Origin: an uncultured Eubacteriales bacterium
GTDB lineage: Bacteria; Bacillota; Clostridia; Christensenellales; Aristaeellaceae
Length of the DNA: 64,000 nt
Assembly: GCA_902765395.1 (NCBI GenBank)
Contig: CACWZP010000002.1
Span: 124,001-188,000 of the forward strand
Direction: 5' to 3'
Shown one piece after another: positions 16,665 through 24,318 of the stretch. The notes under the pieces were generated by a model that worked only from the letters and a program-made list of their open reading frames with translations, did not search any database and was not told the DNA's origin. Position 1 is the stretch's first letter; each line of letters begins with the position of its first letter. The position numbers were made by a program, and so were the translations under genes.

Positions 16665-17510
16665 TTGGAAACCTATGAATTCTCCATGAGCTTTGAGCTG
16701 AACTCACTGCAGATCTCCCCGGTGCACGTGCGCATCGAGCAGCTGCGGCCCGTCATCGCGGCCCATCGCCACTCCAACGTCAGCTACGAGGTGCACTACA
16801 CCGAGCGCGGCCACGGCACGGTGACGGTGGACGGCCAGGTGTACCAGGTCTATCCGGGCCTGCTGTATGTCACCGGCCCAGGCGTGCTCCACGCCCAGCG
16901 CTCCGACGGGCGGGACCCGGTGGTGGAGTACTGCCTGTACCTGAACTGCCGCCGCCTGGACGCGGGCGGGGATGACCCGCTGGCGCTGTTTGCGCAGACG
17001 CCCTTCTGGATGGGGGAGGACGGCGGCGTGTTCCCGCTGCTGAAGCAGCTGATCGAGGAGAACCGGGCGGCGCGGCCGGACGTTGGCGCCATGTCCGAGG
17101 CGCTGCTCCGCCAGATCGTGATCCTGCTCACCCGGCTGTACCGCAGCGACTCCGGCGCCCGACGCCAGCCCGCCGCCCCGGCGCTGACCCGGGACGGCCT
17201 AATGCCCGTCATCGAGGACGCCTTCTTCTACCGCTACGCCACGCTGACGCTGGCGGAGCTGTCGGGGCTCTTGAACCTCAGCGCTCGCCAGACCCAGCGG
17301 CTGCTGCAGAGCAGCTTCGGCAAGACCTTTTCCCAGAAGCTCACCGACGCGCGCATGGCAGCGGCCTGCCAGTTTTTGAACGGCACGGGCCTGTCCGTCA
17401 CCGAGATCGCCGAGCGCGTGGGCTTCTCCTCCATCGAACATTTTTCCAACGCATTCAGGCGCAGCATGGGCGTTTCGCCCCGGGAATACCGCCGAGCGAG
17501 CCGAAACTGA
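16665..17510 (+). CDS. AraC family transcriptional regulator
   Basis: Cupin-type sensor domain (about 1-165; PGLLYVTGPGVLHAQ) plus C-terminal AraC helix-turn-helix pair (about 180-281; SVTEIAERVGFSSIEHFSNAFRRSMGVSPREYRR). 281 residues. The likely start is TTG at 16665: it has AAAGGGGG nine bases upstream, while the first in-frame ATG is seven codons later without a ribosome site. It probably senses a sugar ligand and controls the transporter genes that follow at 17732-21516 and/or the divergent dehydrogenase. A terminator after it separates it from the transporter genes. Confidence 0.92.
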   Translation: METYEFSMSFELNSLQISPVHVRIEQLRPVIAAHRHSNVSYEVHYTERGHGTVTVDGQVYQVYPGLLYVTGPGVLHAQRSDGRDPVVEYCLYLNCRRLDAGGDDPLALFAQTPFWMGEDGGVFPLLKQLIEENRAARPDVGAMSEALLRQIVILLTRLYRSDSGARRQPAAPALTRDGLMPVIEDAFFYRYATLTLAELSGLLNLSARQTQRLLQSSFGKTFSQKLTDARMAAACQFLNGTGLSVTEIAERVGFSSIEHFSNAFRRSMGVSPREYRRASRN

Positions 17511-17577
17511 CTGGAATTTTCACGAAAATACTCATTTTTTGCTCTTGTAATGCTCATATATTGTCTTGAGAGGGTGG

Positions 17578-17602
17578 AAATGGCCGGCAAGGCCATTTTT
17601 GT
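17578..17602 (+). terminator. Terminator after the AraC regulator
   Basis: AAATGGCC-GGCAA-GGCCATTT, 8-bp stem, followed by TTTGT. It isolates the regulator from the downstream transport operon, which has its own promoter. Confidence 0.7.
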
Positions 17603-17625
17603 CCCCAAAACGGCTGGAAAATGTA

Positions 17626-17654
17626 TTGTTAAGCGGCTGTCAAAATTATATGAT
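17626..17654 (+). promoter_or_regulatory. Promoter of the LplB-type transport operon
   Basis: TTGTTA (17626-17631), 17-bp spacer, TATGAT (17649-17654), about 78 bp ahead of the first permease start. Confidence 0.6.
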
Positions 17655-17731
17655 GTTTCTGGGTTATATCGGCCCGATTTCGCGGAACACTGTCCCCGAC
17701 CATGCGCCGGGACAGGACAGGGGGTATGGTC

Positions 17732-18649
17732 ATGCAACTCGACCCGAAGAAGCGGCGCTCCTACCAGGAGTTTCTCTATATCCTGCCCTTCATACTGCTG
17801 GTCGGCGTATTTTCCTACTTCCCGCTCTACGGCTGGATCTACGCCTTCCACGACTACCAGCCGCCCAAGCCCATCGGGCCGGAGACCTTCGTGGGGCTGA
17901 AGTGGTTCCAGTACATCGTCTCCAACCCCGTGCGCACGGCGGACGTGCTGCGCGTGCTTCGCAACACCTTCGCCATGAGCGGCATTTCGCTGCTGTTCTC
18001 CTGGTTCCCGATGATCTTCGCGGTGTTCCTCAACGAGATCAAGTGCAAGCCCTACCAGAAGTTCGTGCAGACGGTCACCACGCTGCCCAACTTCATCAGC
18101 TGGGTGCTGGTGTTCTCCATCGCCTTCAATGTGTTCGGCTCCAACGGCGCGGTGAACTCGGTGCTGATGGACGCGGGGCTGATCGACAAGCCCATATCCT
18201 TCCTGAAATCCAAGGACCACCTGTGGTTCAAGATGTGGCTGTGGCTGACGTGGAAAAACGCCGGCTGGGCGGCCATCATGTACCTGGCGGCCATCACCGG
18301 CATCGACGAGCAGATGATCGAGGCCGCGCGGGTGGACGGCGCCACGCGCATGCAGATCATCCGCCACATCATCATCCCCAGCATACTGCCCACCTATTTC
18401 GTCATCGTCATGCTGAACATCGCCAGCTTCCTGTCCAACGGCATGGAGCAGTACTACGTGTTCCAGAACGACTTCAACCGAAAATACATAGAAGTGCTGG
18501 ATCTTTACGTGTACAACTACGCCCGCAGCAGCATCAAGAACTATCCGCTGTCCACGGCCATCAGCATGCTCAAGAGCATCGTCAGCGTGATCCTGCTCGC
18601 CATCACCAACACCGCCTCCAAGCTGATCCGCGGCGACGGCTTCATTTGA
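17732..18649 (+). CDS. lplB: Carbohydrate ABC transporter permease (LplB-like)
   Basis: Membrane permease of an oligosaccharide importer of the LplB/YteP group, 305 residues. The N-terminus QLDPKKRRSYQEFLYILPFILLVGVFSYFPLYGWIYAF is characteristic, and the EAA loop reads EQMIEAARVDGATRMQIIRHIIIPSILP. The start at 17732 is preferred over in-frame ATGs at 17702 and 17726 because of its spacing from the GGACAGGGGG ribosome site. It is followed by the matching LplC-type permease and a large binding protein, the usual gene order of this subfamily. The ATPase would again be a shared one elsewhere. Confidence 0.94.
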   Translation: MQLDPKKRRSYQEFLYILPFILLVGVFSYFPLYGWIYAFHDYQPPKPIGPETFVGLKWFQYIVSNPVRTADVLRVLRNTFAMSGISLLFSWFPMIFAVFLNEIKCKPYQKFVQTVTTLPNFISWVLVFSIAFNVFGSNGAVNSVLMDAGLIDKPISFLKSKDHLWFKMWLWLTWKNAGWAAIMYLAAITGIDEQMIEAARVDGATRMQIIRHIIIPSILPTYFVIVMLNIASFLSNGMEQYYVFQNDFNRKYIEVLDLYVYNYARSSIKNYPLSTAISMLKSIVSVILLAITNTASKLIRGDGFI

Positions 18650-18657
18650 TGCCGATT

Positions 18658-18687
18658 GTCGGCGTGCGGTCCTTCGGGCCCGCCGAC
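18658..18687 (+). repeat. Intercistronic hairpin between the two permease genes
   Basis: Arms GTCGGCG and CGCCGAC around a GC-rich inner part with TCCTTCGGG loop. No T run follows, so it is more likely a structural or stabilising hairpin than a terminator. Confidence 0.5.
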
Positions 18688-18741
18688 CCGGAAAACGTCC
18701 CGTTTTCCTAATCGGGCAGAACTTTGGGAGGGAAAGCAAAC

Positions 18742-19674
18742 ATGAGCAAAGAGAAGAACCTGGGCGGCGTGCAGCTCGACAAGAGCTTCGGCGATCGCGT
18801 GATCAGCGTGCTCACCTATGTGATCTACGCCATCTTCGCCTTCGTATGCGTCTATCCGTTCTACTACATCTTCATCAATTCCATCAGCGCCAACAACCTG
18901 TCCGAGCGCGGCAAGGTCATCTTCTATCCGATGGAGGTCCACTTTCAGAACTACATCAACGTGGCGAAGATTCCCGGACTTCTGAACGCGGCGAAGATCT
19001 CGGTGCTGAGGACCGTGATCGGCACGGTGCTGACGGTGATCGTGGCCGGCTTCCTGGGCTATATGTTCACCCGGCAGACGCTGTGGCGCCGGAAGTTCTG
19101 GTACCGCTTCGTGGTGGTGACCATGTACTTCAACGCCGGCATCATCCCCTGGTACCTGACCATGGACAAGCTGGGCCTGACCAACAACTTCTGGGGCTAC
19201 ATCTTCCCCACGATCGTCCAGCCCTTCTACATCATCCTGTGCAAGACCTTCTGCGAATCGGTGCCCAAGGAATTGCAGGACGCGGCGGAGATCGACGGCG
19301 CGGGCACGCTGCGCATCTTCTTCAGCATCATGCTGCCGGTCATCAAGCCAATATTGGCCACCATCGCCATATTCGCGGCGGTGAACCAGTGGAACTCCTT
19401 CCAGGACACCCTGCTGCTGATGACCAGCACCGACAAGCTGAACACGCTGCAGTACGTGCTGTTCCAGTACATCAACCAGGCCAACAGCCTGAAGGCGCTG
19501 ATCAGCTCCACCACGTCCTCCAGCCAGCTGGCCGCCACGCTGGCCCGCGCCGCCACCGCCACCTCCGTGCGCATGACGGTCACCGTCGTGGTGGTGCTGC
19601 CCGTGATGATGATCTATCCGTTCTTCCAGCGCTTCTTTACCAAGGGCATCATGATCGGAGCTGTGAAGGGGTAA
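18742..19674 (+). CDS. lplC: Carbohydrate ABC transporter permease (LplC/YtcP-like)
   Basis: Second permease of the importer, 310 residues, with six spans and the EAA loop KELQDAAEIDGAGTLRIFFSIMLPVI. Family landmarks include PMEVHFQNYINVAKIPGLLNAAKIS and the C-terminal SVRMTVTVVVVLPVMMIYPFFQRFFTKGIMIGAVKG. The ATG at 18742 is chosen because GGGAGGGAAAGCAAAC precedes it; an in-frame ATG at 18724 overlaps that ribosome site. A snap-back repeat begins directly at its stop codon and separates it from the binding-protein gene. Confidence 0.95.
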   Translation: MSKEKNLGGVQLDKSFGDRVISVLTYVIYAIFAFVCVYPFYYIFINSISANNLSERGKVIFYPMEVHFQNYINVAKIPGLLNAAKISVLRTVIGTVLTVIVAGFLGYMFTRQTLWRRKFWYRFVVVTMYFNAGIIPWYLTMDKLGLTNNFWGYIFPTIVQPFYIILCKTFCESVPKELQDAAEIDGAGTLRIFFSIMLPVIKPILATIAIFAAVNQWNSFQDTLLLMTSTDKLNTLQYVLFQYINQANSLKALISSTTSSSQLAATLARAATATSVRMTVTVVVVLPVMMIYPFFQRFFTKGIMIGAVKG

Positions 19675-19783
19675 TGAGAAATGAGGAATGAGGAATTGTT
19701 GTAGAAATCCTTGCGGATTTCTTCTGAATAAAACAAATCCCGAAGGGATTTGCACGGTCATTCCTAATTCCGAATTCCTAATT
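19673..19783. repeat. Snap-back repeat with GAATGAG-type arms
   Basis: Starts at the permease stop codon with AATGAGAAATGAGGAATGAG (19673 on) and ends with ATTCCTAATTCCGAATTCC type arms (19760-19783). Internal hairpins GAAATCCTTGCGGATTTC (19704-19721) and AAATCCCGAAGGGATTT (19735-19751). Same family as 15298-15433. Confidence 0.8.
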
Positions 19784-19842
19784 GTATTCACGAAGGGATA
19801 TAAGGCCAATGCCTTTTATCATACACAAAAAGGAGGGTTACT

Positions 19843-21516
19843 ATGAAACGGTTACTGTCTGTTCTGCTGGTCTGCGCCATGGTTCTGTCCATGGGCCTGT
19901 TCAGCGCTGTGGCTGAGGAAGCGCCGATGACGATCGACGTTTACGACGCGGCCGCCAACTACGCCGGCATCCAGTCCGGCTGGTTTGCCAAGGTCATCAA
20001 GGATCGCTTCAACATCGAGCTGAACATCATCGCGCCCCAGGTGCAGGGCAACGAGGTGTACGCCACCCGCGCCCAGGACGGCAATCTGGGCGACCTGATC
20101 GTCGTCGACAAGAAGGACATGTCCGACCTGCTGGACGCCGGCCTGGTTCGCGACATCAGCGACAAGCTGCCCGAGTGCGAAAACATCATGAAGTTCAAGG
20201 TCCAGATCGACGCCTACAACAAGGGCTTGACCGGCGAGGACGGCGTGTACTACGGCATCCCCTCTGAGATGACCGACACCTCTCCCACGTCCATCACCGA
20301 CGACGTGATCTACTCCTCCCCGATGATCCGCTGGGATCTGTACACCGAGGTGGGCCGTCCCCAGCTGAAGAACCTGGACGACCTGCTGGACTGCCTGAAG
20401 GCGATCCACGACATCCATCCCACCAACGAGGACGGCGACCCCGCCTATCCCTTCACCCTGTGGCGTGACTGGGACGGCAACGACAATATGCTGGGCATCG
20501 CGAATGTCGTGCAGCTGACCACCTGGTACGGCGAGAAGCTGAAGCAGAGCGCCATCCTGAAGCCCGACAACACCTTCACCAAGGTCTATGACCGCGACGC
20601 CGCCTACTACAAGATCACCAAGTTCCTGAACAAGGCCTATCAGATGGGCCTGGTCGATCCCGAGTCCGGCGAGCAGCCCTGGGACGACGTGGCCAACAAG
20701 CTGTCCACCGGCCGCGCCGACCTGATGTGGTACAGCTGGGAGACCGGCTTCTGGAACAGCGTGGATCGCCTGAACGCCGGCACCGGCTTCATCTTCATCC
20801 CCGTTGAGGACATGTACTTCTATGCCGACGCCGACCGCTACTTCGGCTCCGACCGCATGTTCGGCGTGGGCTCCAAGGTGGAAGGCGAGAAGTATGACCG
20901 CATCATGGAGTTCCTCGACTGGTATGCCAGCCCCGAAGGAGCCACCTTCCAGCACTGCGGCATCGAGGGCCTGAACTACACCGTCGGCGAGGACGGCAAG
21001 TTCGTGCCCTATAAGGACAACGCCCTGATGGACAACCTGCCCGTGCCCGAGGAGTACGGCGAGGGCGGCTACAACGACGGCAACAACCAGATCAACCAGT
21101 GGATCGTTTCCTCCCTGTGCGTGAACGAGATCACCGGCGAGCGCTTCGCCCAGAAGTACTGGCAGTCCTACAAGGACATGACCATGACCGACATGAAGCG
21201 CGAGTGGCAGGAGACCTTCGACGCCGAGGATTCCGTGGACTACATGAAGAAGCATAACCAGCTGCTGGCCAGCCCCAGCGTGGACTTCACCCCCCGCTCC
21301 GACGACAACGACATCGCCGCCCTGCGCGTGGACGTGAACACCCAGCTGTGCTCCTACACCTGGAACCTGATCTTCTGCGAGACCGACGATGAGTTCGAGG
21401 CCATGTGGGACGAGATGACCGAGCAGCTGAACGGCTTTGGCTATGAGCAGCTTTACGCCTACGACTGCGAGACCTATCAGCCCGAAGTGGACGCCAAGCT
21501 GGCTGTGACCGAATAA
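19843..21516 (+). CDS. lplA: Extracellular solute-binding protein (LplA/YtcQ-like)
   Basis: Large oligosaccharide receptor of 557 residues, typical of the LplA/YtcQ subfamily. The signal peptide (MKRLLSVLLVCAMVLSMGLFSAVAEE) cleaves near residue 25 and lacks a lipobox. The mature part has the family's DGNLGDLIVVDKKDMSDLLDAGLVRDIS and a TWGE-like central region with many aromatic residues for sugar stacking. AAAGGAGGGTTACT precedes the ATG. It ends with an intrinsic terminator at 21543. It partners the two permeases upstream; the ligand is probably a complex plant or host glycan fragment but is not identifiable from sequence. Confidence 0.93.
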   Translation: MKRLLSVLLVCAMVLSMGLFSAVAEEAPMTIDVYDAAANYAGIQSGWFAKVIKDRFNIELNIIAPQVQGNEVYATRAQDGNLGDLIVVDKKDMSDLLDAGLVRDISDKLPECENIMKFKVQIDAYNKGLTGEDGVYYGIPSEMTDTSPTSITDDVIYSSPMIRWDLYTEVGRPQLKNLDDLLDCLKAIHDIHPTNEDGDPAYPFTLWRDWDGNDNMLGIANVVQLTTWYGEKLKQSAILKPDNTFTKVYDRDAAYYKITKFLNKAYQMGLVDPESGEQPWDDVANKLSTGRADLMWYSWETGFWNSVDRLNAGTGFIFIPVEDMYFYADADRYFGSDRMFGVGSKVEGEKYDRIMEFLDWYASPEGATFQHCGIEGLNYTVGEDGKFVPYKDNALMDNLPVPEEYGEGGYNDGNNQINQWIVSSLCVNEITGERFAQKYWQSYKDMTMTDMKREWQETFDAEDSVDYMKKHNQLLASPSVDFTPRSDDNDIAALRVDVNTQLCSYTWNLIFCETDDEFEAMWDEMTEQLNGFGYEQLYAYDCETYQPEVDAKLAVTE

Positions 21517-21542
21517 TCCCGTCGGGTTCTCTCGATAAACCG

Positions 21543-21576
21543 ACCGGGCGCCTCCGAAAGGAGACGCCCGGTCTTT
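21543..21576 (+). terminator. Terminator of the lplBCA-like operon
   Basis: ACCGGGCG(C)CTCC-GAAA-GGAG(A)CGCCCGGT with opposed C/A bulge, followed by CTTTG. It sits between convergent genes. Confidence 0.8.
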
Positions 21577-21589
21577 GTATATCCAATCA

Positions 21590-22009
21590 TCACGGGAACA
21601 CATCCCCGTCCACGTCCAGTATCCTGTCAAACGGTATCGCCGTCCCGTCCGCCATCACGACCTCCCGCTCATACTCCCGCACCCTGCGCACGACGCCGGT
21701 GAGGCTGACGTACTCGCCGCCCGCCTTGCGGGCGTCGGGTCTGAAGTAGGTGAGGGTGACGGTGGGGGAGGCGGCCAGGTGATCCCGCAGCAGCGCCAGC
21801 TTCTCGCCCAGGGCCAGCTGGTCCGCCTCGCTCAGCTCCTGCCGATCCTCGGTCAGCCGCGCCGCTTCGGCGATGGCGTCGCCATAGCCCGTCAGCGCCG
21901 CGAAAGGCGCGAACTGGGCCGCCCGGTTCAGCCGGGACATCCGGGGATGCTTCTTCGACGTGGGATGCTCCAGGCCGATGATGTCCTCGTATCGGTTCTC
22001 GTCAGGCAC
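21590..22009 (-). CDS. YolD-like family protein
   Basis: About 139 residues. The segment RMSRLNRAAQFAPFAALTGYGDAI is the YolD-like signature; the C-terminal half (TLTYFRPDARKAGGEYVSLTGVV) forms the usual beta-rich part. YolD-like proteins accompany Y-family polymerases (UvrX/YqjW type) in Firmicutes, and their role is thought to be in SOS or UV mutagenesis. The likely start is GTG at 22009, five bases after GGAGG and overlapping the polymerase stop by 8 bp; a TTG at 22021 is less well placed. Translational coupling implies a functional pair. Confidence 0.85.
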   Translation of the reverse strand: MPDENRYEDIIGLEHPTSKKHPRMSRLNRAAQFAPFAALTGYGDAIAEAARLTEDRQELSEADQLALGEKLALLRDHLAASPTVTLTYFRPDARKAGGEYVSLTGVVRRVREYEREVVMADGTAIPFDRILDVDGDVFP

Positions 22010-23525
22010 GGTGTCCTCCAATCTGGGCGTTGCGATCCTTCGCCGTGGCCCCCTCCTCCAGGTTCATGCCCCGCAGGATGGCGTTCTTGCCGTACTTCTT
22101 CTTGATGTCCAGCACCGCCTGCTGCTGGCGCTTCTCCTTCTCCAGGGCGGCCTCCTCCCTGGCGGCGCGCTCGGCCTCGGCGGCGTAGTCGGTGAACATG
22201 TCCAGCTGCACCGGCGCGGCGGCCTCCGCCTGCCTGGCCGCGCTCTCGTCCTCCACGTGGTTGGCCACCACGTACATCCGCCGCACCAGCAGGCTTTCGT
22301 CCACGATGCGGTCGAACAGCTCGGCGATCGCCCCGGTGATCTTCCGTGTGGAGGAGGTGAGCCCGCCCAGGTTGATGGAGCCGTGGGCCATCTTGGGCAC
22401 CTTCCGGCCATACCAGTCCTCGGTGACCGGCCCCTTGTAGGCCTTGCGCCGCTCGGGGTCGGACAGGTTTTCGATGTCGTAGCCCACGGTCAGCACCATC
22501 TGGTCCGTCACCAGCTTCTTGTCCACCAGGTCCAGCACCAGCAGGTCGGTCATTTCCTTCACCACAAGCTTGGCCTTGTGGAAGGGGTAGGGCTCCTGGA
22601 GCACCTGGCCGGAGCTGATGCTGCTGCTCTGGGGCTGGTAGGCCTTGATGTCTGCGATGGTGCAGTCCTCCCAGCCCCAGGCGTGGTCGATGAGCAGCTC
22701 CGCGTTCACGCCGAACAGCCGGTAGAGCAGGTCCTCGTTCACCAGCGAGCAGCGGGCCACGTCGCCCATGGTCATCAGGTTGTGGGCCTCCAGCTTGCGC
22801 GCGATGCCCTTGCCCACGCACCAGAAGTCCGTCAGCGGCCGGTGCGCCCACATCTTTTGGCGATAGCTCATCTCGTCCAGCTCCGCGATGCGCACGCCGT
22901 CCGCGTCGGCGGGCATGTGCTTGGCCTCGATGTCCATGGCGATCTTGCACAGGTACAGGTTCGAGCCGATGCCGGCGGTGGCGGTGATGCCCGTCTGGCC
23001 CAGCACGTCCCGGATCATCGTCATGGCCAGCTCGTGGGCGGTCATGCCGTAGTTCTTCAGGTAGTGGGTCACGTCCATGAACACCTCGTCCACGGAGTAG
23101 ACGTGGATGTCCTCCGGGGCGACGTACTTGGCGTAGATGTTGAAGATCTCGGTGGAAATGGCCATGTAGTGGGCCATCTGGGGCTTGGCCACCAGATAGT
23201 CCACGGCCAGGGAGGGGTCGCTGTTGAGCTTGGCGGTATTGGTGGAGACGCCGTCCAGCTTCCGCCCGGGGGCATGTGCCCGACGCTCGGCGTTCACCTG
23301 CTTCACCTTCTGAACCACCTCGAAAAGCCGCGGCCTTCCGGGCACGCCGAAGGACTTGAGCCCGGGGGAGACCGCCAGGCAGATGGTCTTGTCCGTGCGG
23401 CTCTTGTCGGCGACCACCAGGTTCGTAGTCAGCGGGTCCAGCCCCCGCTCGATGCACTCCACCGAGGCGTAGAACGACTTGAGGTCGATGGCGATGTACT
23501 GCCGGTTTTCACTGGGCGCGCTCAC
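22002..23525 (-). CDS. Y-family DNA polymerase (UmuC/UvrX-like)
   Basis: Translesion DNA polymerase, 507 residues. Catalytic motifs YIAIDLKSFYASVE (first Asp, metal A) and VYSVDEVFMDVT (SVDE, metal ligands) are intact, followed by a helix-hairpin-helix/thumb (WCVGKGIARKLEAHNLMTMGDVARC) and the little-finger region. The C-terminal tail (about 420-507) is Lys/Glu/Ala rich and probably coiled. It belongs to the Firmicutes branch paired with YolD, not canonical DinB. GGAGGTG precedes the ATG. SOS control is expected but I could not see a clear LexA box upstream. Confidence 0.93.
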   Translation of the reverse strand: MSAPSENRQYIAIDLKSFYASVECIERGLDPLTTNLVVADKSRTDKTICLAVSPGLKSFGVPGRPRLFEVVQKVKQVNAERRAHAPGRKLDGVSTNTAKLNSDPSLAVDYLVAKPQMAHYMAISTEIFNIYAKYVAPEDIHVYSVDEVFMDVTHYLKNYGMTAHELAMTMIRDVLGQTGITATAGIGSNLYLCKIAMDIEAKHMPADADGVRIAELDEMSYRQKMWAHRPLTDFWCVGKGIARKLEAHNLMTMGDVARCSLVNEDLLYRLFGVNAELLIDHAWGWEDCTIADIKAYQPQSSSISSGQVLQEPYPFHKAKLVVKEMTDLLVLDLVDKKLVTDQMVLTVGYDIENLSDPERRKAYKGPVTEDWYGRKVPKMAHGSINLGGLTSSTRKITGAIAELFDRIVDESLLVRRMYVVANHVEDESAARQAEAAAPVQLDMFTDYAAEAERAAREEAALEKEKRQQQAVLDIKKKYGKNAILRGMNLEEGATAKDRNAQIGGHRA

Positions 23526-23561
23526 GCCATCACCTCCAAATGTCCATACTTGATATTATAG

Positions 23562-23594
23562 AAAAAACCTGCCCGGAAATTGCGTTTCCGGGCA
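23562..23594 (-). terminator. Minus-strand terminator upstream of the polymerase gene
   Basis: TGCCCGGAAA-CGCAA-TTTCCGGGCA on the minus strand, followed by GG and six T. It ends whatever transcript comes from the MFS remnant and tRNA side. Confidence 0.75.
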
Positions 23595-23674
23595 AATTCT
23601 GGCTGGAAGCCATTAATCAACGCGGTAAAACGCTCCTTCATATGATGTGGGCCGCCTTGCCGGCCGTGGTCGCA

Positions 23675-23932
23675 TCAGGTCCGGGTATCGTCTGAGATTC
23701 TCAGATTGATCAGGCATAACAGTATTCCGAGAACGCCCATCGTCATGAACTGGACGGCGATCCCGGCACCCCTTCCTGCGCCGAGGAACGGGGCCAGCCA
23801 CCTGCGCCAGGGTGAATCAGACAGCATCAACGGTTCAAACACGCGATCCGCCAGCAGGCCGCCCAGGTACAGGCCGAGGGGAATGGCGCAGTTTTTCAGC
23901 GTGCTTTCCGCGGAAAAAACGCGGCCCTGCAT
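23675..23932 (-). pseudogene. MFS transporter, C-terminal remnant
   Basis: An 85-codon fragment starting MQGRVFSAESTLKNCAIPLGLYLGGLLADRVFEPLM, which matches the late part (spans 10-12) of macrolide-efflux-like major facilitator proteins, where QGRVFS is a family landmark. The N-terminal three quarters are missing, and an in-frame stop lies just upstream of the methionine. The 220 bp further upstream (23933-24153) hold no recognisable coding sequence in any frame. Probably the decayed end of a lost efflux gene next to a tRNA; codon use is AT-richer than its neighbours. Confidence 0.65.
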
Positions 23933-24153
23933 TTCCGATCAGTACACCTCCGGTCGATCGGCTCCAGGCCGTGGAGCCGGGGGAATTGGTGCCATCGCAC
24001 CAACTCCCTGATTCTGTAATTCTGCGCAGCATCCCGGAAATCCTGCAAGCCCCCGGAAAAACCAGCGGTTTTGACGCTCGGGGCCGGATATCCTGCCATG
24101 CGGCAGATCAAGCCGCATACGGCGAATGTGCGCAGCCGCCTTGAAAAACATAC

Positions 24154-24183
24154 AAAAAACAACCCTGATCCAGAATCAGGGTT
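24154..24183 (-). terminator. Terminator of tRNA-Ala
   Basis: On the minus strand AACCCTGAT-TCTGG-ATCAGGGTT followed by GTTTTTT, a few bases after the tRNA CCA end. Confidence 0.85.
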
Positions 24184-24189
24184 GTGATT

Positions 24190-24266
24190 TGGTGGAGCAT
24201 ACGAGACTCGAACTCGTGACCTCTACACTGCCAGTGTAGCGCTCTAGCCAACTGAGCTAATGCCCC
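24190..24266 (-). tRNA. tRNA-Ala (GGC anticodon)
   Basis: A 77-nt cloverleaf with encoded CCA. The acceptor stem GGGGCAT/ATGCTCC contains the G3-U70 wobble pair that identifies alanine tRNAs. The anticodon arm CTACA-CTGGCAG-TGTAG gives anticodon GGC. The T arm carries GTTCGAGTC and the D arm AGCTCAGTTGGCTAGAGC. It has its own terminator. No integrated element is attached, although an MFS remnant lies beside it. Confidence 0.96.
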
Positions 24267-24318
24267 ATCTCTTGACGACAGGAGTTATTATACCACAGAA
24301 CACGCCGTTTGTAAATAC

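Noticed and set aside
23526-23570. LexA/SOS box upstream of the Y-family polymerase
   Set aside because: I looked for CGAAC-N4-GTTCG-like sites and found none; only a TATAAT with a weak -35 and a terminator hairpin are present.
24190-24266. Integrated mobile element at the tRNA gene
   Set aside because: No integrase and no repeated tRNA 3' segment is visible within the window; only an MFS remnant lies nearby.
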